From positions 12,669,286-12,731,285 of the forward strand of contig CM055113.1 in NCBI GenBank assembly GCA_029204225.1: a stretch of DNA of 62,000 bases. Direction: 5' to 3'. Source of the stretch: Diphasiastrum complanatum (taxonomy: Eukaryota > Streptophyta > Lycopodiopsida > Lycopodiales > Lycopodiaceae). Each line of letters begins with the position of its first letter. The first letter of the stretch is position 1. The notes under the pieces are model-generated. The model had not been told where the DNA came from, ran no database searches, and saw only the letters and a list, made by a program, of their open reading frames with translations. The position numbers were made by a program, and so were the translations under genes. Shown in pieces: positions 58,386-62,000 of this stretch.

Positions 58386-59463
58386 CATAGATAGTTGATA
58401 TTGATTAAATATTCGTCTCACTTGATGTGGATGAGACACATGTACAGAAAATTTTAATAGAAATATACTTACAGTTTTTCTATAGTTGTTCTTACTTGTT
58501 TTTTTTCCTCTTATCAATTCAGGTTATGATTCATTCATCTTCAATTTCTACTGTTTTTTTATATGTTTTTTTTCATAGCCTTTGGCTGCCTTGCCTTTAC
58601 CATGGTCTTTTTTGGATAAGTTCAGAATGATGATCTGATCGAACCTTTGCCACAACCAATCCAAACATGCGACATTAGTTCACTTAGATTTGTTGCAGCA
58701 AAGCTTTGATCAGATCACCATCTGAACATATCCAAATATGCCAAGACAAGGACAATACAGACCAAGGCAATGAAGACCAGAAATACAACCGATATATACG
58801 AGATTTCAACAAGGGCAAGCGTCGATTGTAGTGATCACTGGAGTTCAAGTGACTGAAGATCTCCCCAATGGAGATAGTGCATTTCCTGCAGGAGACAATG
58901 AATCTTGTTATCGAAAACTCATACCATAGATAGTTGATACTGATTAAATATTCGTCTCACTTAATGTGGATGAGACACATGTACATAAAGTTTTAATAGA
59001 AATATATTTACAGTTTTTCTATGGTTGTTCTTACTTGTTTTTTTTTCTGTTATTAATTCAGGTTATGATTCATTCATCATCAATTTCTACGGTTTTTTCA
59101 CATGTTTGTTTTTCATAGCCTTGGTCTGCCTTGCCTTTCCCATTGGTTTTTTTTTTTTAAGTTCAGAAAGATGATCTGATGGAACCTTTGCCACAACCAA
59201 TCCAAACATGCGACAAACTTAGATTTGTTACAACAAATCTTTCATCAGTTCATCTTCTGAACATATCCAAATATGCCAAGACAAGGACAATACAGACCAA
59301 GGCAATGAAGACAAAAAATACAACCGATATATACGAGACATCAACAAGGGCAAGCGTCGATTGTAGTGATCACTGGAGTTCAAGTGACTGAAGATCTCCC
59401 CAATGGAGATAGTGCATTTCCTGCAGGAGACAATGAATCTTGCTATCAAAAACTCATACTATC
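58386..59463 (+). repeat. 539-bp tandem duplication including terminal exon
   Basis: Unit 1 is about 58386-58924 and unit 2 about 58925-59463, offset 539 bp (CATAGATAGTTGAT at 58386 and 58925). Each ends with a copy of the protease gene's last exon (PMEIVHFLQETMNLVIENSY at 58865-58925; a variant at 59400-59460), so with 58279-58371 that exon exists three times. Also duplicated is CCAAATATGCCAAGACAAGG. Confidence 0.88.
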
Positions 59464-59755
59464 CAGTTGCAATTACATTGTGTTTTGCACCATGTAAATG
59501 GAGATCATAGAAATGAAAGAGCCTCATAGAAAAAGTGGTTCATATATTTTCAAAAATGATGTATACAAAAAATTGTATTACATAATACAAAATTCCATAG
59601 CTCATAATCTATGGATCTTCAATTTCGATGGATGTTCCAATGTCTTTGCATTTTATATGCTCTTCTTGCCTTACTCTTACCTTCACAAGAGGAATTGTTT
59701 TAGTTATATATTTTATGAAACTGATTCACTTAGAAATAGAAAAAAAGGAATATTT
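59464..59755. other. AT-rich spacer
   Basis: An open frame of 104 codons on the plus strand (59498-59812) has random-looking composition and overlaps the 3' end of gene Y; I do not treat it as a gene. Confidence 0.4.
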
Positions 59756-60952
59756 TTATATGGCATAACGTATCTTTACACCATTCAATCGAAATTGATA
59801 GTACTGAGGTAGATCGAATTGCAACATGTCTAGTTCTGATCGAATGTGATTTAGACACCAATCTTCCTCGACCTCAACCATTGCAAGAATGTTGTCATTT
59901 CTTTTCACTATTATCTAAAGTTGCTCTTGAGGGTTTATACCAAAATCTTGATCAAGTGGCTTCCAAACATTTTTGCATTTAATCCATCTTCTATAATATA
60001 GCAGCAAAGTGAGCATTTGTTTTTCGATGTGATATCTAAATGTCATGGATGAGTAACATACTCTGCACTCAACTTGTGGATTTTGTTTTGTATCGCAACC
60101 ATCGTCCAACAACTCCACGATTATATCAGCACTCAAGTCCTTACAAATAAACATTGTTTTCGTTCTCCGAACATTGCATTTGGAAAAAATAAAAAAAAAA
60201 TAGTAAAAGGTAGATACCAACTTAATCTATTATTCTTTGATCTAGTGCTACATTTTAATATACTCTGAATATCAATATATAGCCTAGATCAAAAACTTTC
60301 TGAAATTGCTGCATCAGGATAAATCCATTCCTCACTCGAAAAATCTGGTAGAGGATATGGCTCTAATCTATCAACTAAACCATTTTTAGCAGGAAAATAG
60401 GTGTGATCATAAAAAAAAACTCTTGACTCTAAAAGTGATTTAGGAGAACGACCTTTATATTGTAAAATACCGATATCCGAATGTATGACATCGATTATTT
60501 CTACAATCGATTGAACTGATTGCCATTCAACGAAATTCGATGGATACAAATCTGCAAAACCAACAAAAACATCTCATGAAAAATATAATTTAAAGAAAAT
60601 GCTAAATCTAAAAAAATTGAATCTGAAAACTTACAATTGCATTTCCTTCTATCATTTGGATTCAGATCATGAATGTTGAGCTCATTCTGAAGATAAGCAT
60701 GCTGAACTAAAACTTCTGAGATAGATTGACCAGCAGGTGATACTTTAAAATCCATTATCTTGCCTTCCAAGAGCTTCAATATATGTTATCTGATCTTTTT
60801 CTTTTTCAAAATGAGCCTTTTGCAGAGGGATCCATCAAGATTCATTGATATTTTTGATATATTCTTGGTATCCATTGATCTTCTGCATTTTTTTCATTGC
60901 AAATATTGATTGCATCAATGGTTCCTCTTGGTCTCCGATTATGTGTAGCCAT
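59756..60952 (-). pseudogene. Unrecognised accessory gene Y
   Basis: Minus strand. ATG at 60952 begins MATHNRRPRGTIDAINICNE; a frameshift near 60850 leads to WWIPLQKAHFEKEKDQITY and, after a stop and shift near 60750, FKVSPAGQSISEVLVQHAY, NELNIHDLNPNDRRKC. An intron (60552-60634, GTAAGT...TTTGCAG) precedes YPSNFVEWQSVQSIVEIIDV, ILQYKGRSPKSLLESR and a stop at 60289. Further exon-like sequence is at 60180-59756 (ICKDLSADIIVELLDDG; after a stop at 59919, VEVEEDWCLNHIRSELDML). The junction between 60289 and 60180 is unclear. I recognise no family and saw no counterpart in copy 1. Confidence 0.5.
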
Positions 60953-61095
60953 TAGTCAAAAATACGAGTACGCAAGCTGAGATCAGAGAGAATGTAGGGA
61001 TTGCAAGGTAAACCTAAGAATGACAAGAAAATGAGAGATAGAAAGAAGAAAATGAGAGGTATATCTATGAATGACAAGAAGTTCCTTAACTCACT

Positions 61096-62000
61096 AGGCT
61101 GACTATAAAGAGTCTCATCCGCGAAAGGAGTGCCATCATCCCTAGATGGCTTGCTGCTAGTATCAATGGGAGTCGATAAAGGTTTACAATCCTGCATGTT
61201 GAACATGTTCATGATTTCACATGCATACTTTGCTTGAGAAATAAACACACAATTTTGCTTTCTCCAAACCTCCAAACCTAGGCAATAGTGGATTAAACCC
61301 AAATCTTTCATTTCAAACTCATTTGACAAATGAGCCTTCACCTTTGCAATTAGCTTCTCAATATTGTTACCCGTGATGATCAAGTCATCCACATAGAGAA
61401 CTATCAAGACGATATTCCCATCTTCCTCCTTCACATACAAGTTGCAATCTGAATGACTCTTTATAAATTGCTCCTTGGAAAAATAGTCATCAATATGACT
61501 ATACCAGTACCATAGTTTCCTTGCCCTTAGCCTCAAAGCCTTGTGATTGGTCCATGTAAACTTCTTTAACCAGTTGTTCATTGAGAAAAACACTCTTTAC
61601 GTCCATTTGATGGACCTCTCAATCATAAAATGTAGCCAATGCTAAAACCAACCTGATAGAGGTCATCTTAGCTACAGGTGAAAATGTCTCATCATAGTCC
61701 AAGCCCTCCTGCTATGCATAGCCTTTGGCCACTAGCCTTGTCTAATGCTTTTCGATGCTCCCATTCGATTTGTATTTGGTCATATAGATCCATTTTACAC
61801 CCAATAGGATGCATTCCTTTTGGTAGCTTCACCAAGTCCCATGTATCATTCTTGAGGATGGAGTCATACTCATCTTGCATGGCTTGTTGCCATACCTTCT
61901 CATCTGCTACCTCAACGAATGTATGTGGATCTTGTGAATCCAAAATAGTGGTCATAAGTGCATAGTTTGTCTCCTGGTGTGCATGCTGTTGGACTTGCCT
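61096..62000 (-). pseudogene. Copia reverse transcriptase (5' half of a split element)
   Basis: Enters from the right edge. 61955-61692 reads VADEKVWQQAMQDEYDSILK and NDTWDLVKLPKGMHPIGCK, the start of copia RT. 61593-61100 reads KSHSDCNLYVKEEDGNIVLI, LYVDDLIITGNNIE (catalytic YVDD), FEMKDLGLIHYCLGLEV and CKPLSTPIDTSSKP. Frameshifts lie at about 61600-61690. Copia similarity ends at about 61096-61107 (LYSQ), where the DNA transposon begins. The rest of this element is the RNase H at 51961-52327. Confidence 0.9.

Larger units (their letters stand above)
52328..61095 (+). mobile_element. RAG1/Transib-like DNA transposon, copy 2 (decayed)
   Basis: About 8.8 kb between the two copia halves. Order: GA microsatellite, transposase (52816-55470, plus), gene X (55538-56314, minus), paired inverted sites, H3-fold/Ulp1-like gene (56520-58371, plus, with a second site cluster in an intron), a 539-bp tandem duplication of its last exon region, and gene Y (59756-60952, minus). 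Copia sequence for about 80 residues is missing across the insertion, so it is not a clean insertion and no target duplication can be scored. The left end resembles copy 1 (CATTAGGG, then GGGCTCAAAATGGGCC). Confidence 0.6.

Noticed and set aside
59498-59812. 104-codon plus-strand ORF
   Set aside because: Low-complexity aromatic composition in AT-rich DNA, overlapping the more protein-like minus-strand gene Y.

Overview
The window looks like repeat-rich nuclear DNA of a land plant. It contains Ty1/copia and Ty3/gypsy retrotransposons with plant-type primer sites, spliceosomal introns, GA microsatellites and many decayed, nested insertions. I see no intact single-copy host gene, no rRNA or tRNA gene and no CRISPR array. 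Species cannot be fixed from the sequence; a large-genome seed-free plant or gymnosperm is a guess.

Layout: 0-1.4 kb is a copia gag/protease relic. 1.37-10.28 kb is a Ty3/gypsy element complete at both ends (LTRs, PBS, PPT, 5-bp TSD) but deleted inside; it carries a tandemly duplicated protease and a large extra ORF downstream of integrase. 10.3-17.8 kb is a patchwork of copia LTRs and a minus-strand gypsy relic with the same extra ORF. 17.6-20.3 and 32.8-35.5 kb are two direct copies of one decayed copia fragment. 26.07-32.76 kb is a three-LTR non-autonomous retroelement with a GGAGG TSD. 35.5-52.3 kb is a mosaic of copia and gypsy pieces. 61.1-62 kb is copia reverse transcriptase.

The most interesting content is a pair of diverged, decayed DNA transposons: copy 1 at about 20.26-26.07 kb (its last 70 bp displaced to 32.76-32.83 kb by the LTR element) and copy 2 at about 52.33-61.1 kb, which sits between the two halves of a copia element. 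Both encode an intron-containing transposase whose recognisable residues (D, D, CxxC, HxxxxH, E) have nearly the spacing of the RAG1/Transib catalytic core. Both also carry a second conserved accessory gene ('gene X', sharing an intron position and a DA-E-DAF motif) and a histone H3-fold gene. In copy 2 the H3 fold shares one reading frame with an S/P/K-rich linker and a Ulp1 (C48)-like cysteine protease. Copy 2 also has four inverted site pairs, each exactly 71 bp end to end; two of them fill the divergent promoter between gene X and the H3-protease gene. Copy 1 has two overlapping 79-bp palindromes beside its H3-like gene.

Whether this is one mobile system (transposase, histone-fold protein, SUMO-type protease and accessory proteins) is an inference from conserved gene content in two diverged copies. 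All members seen here carry stops or frameshifts, except the copy 1 histone-like ORF, which is open for 105 codons.
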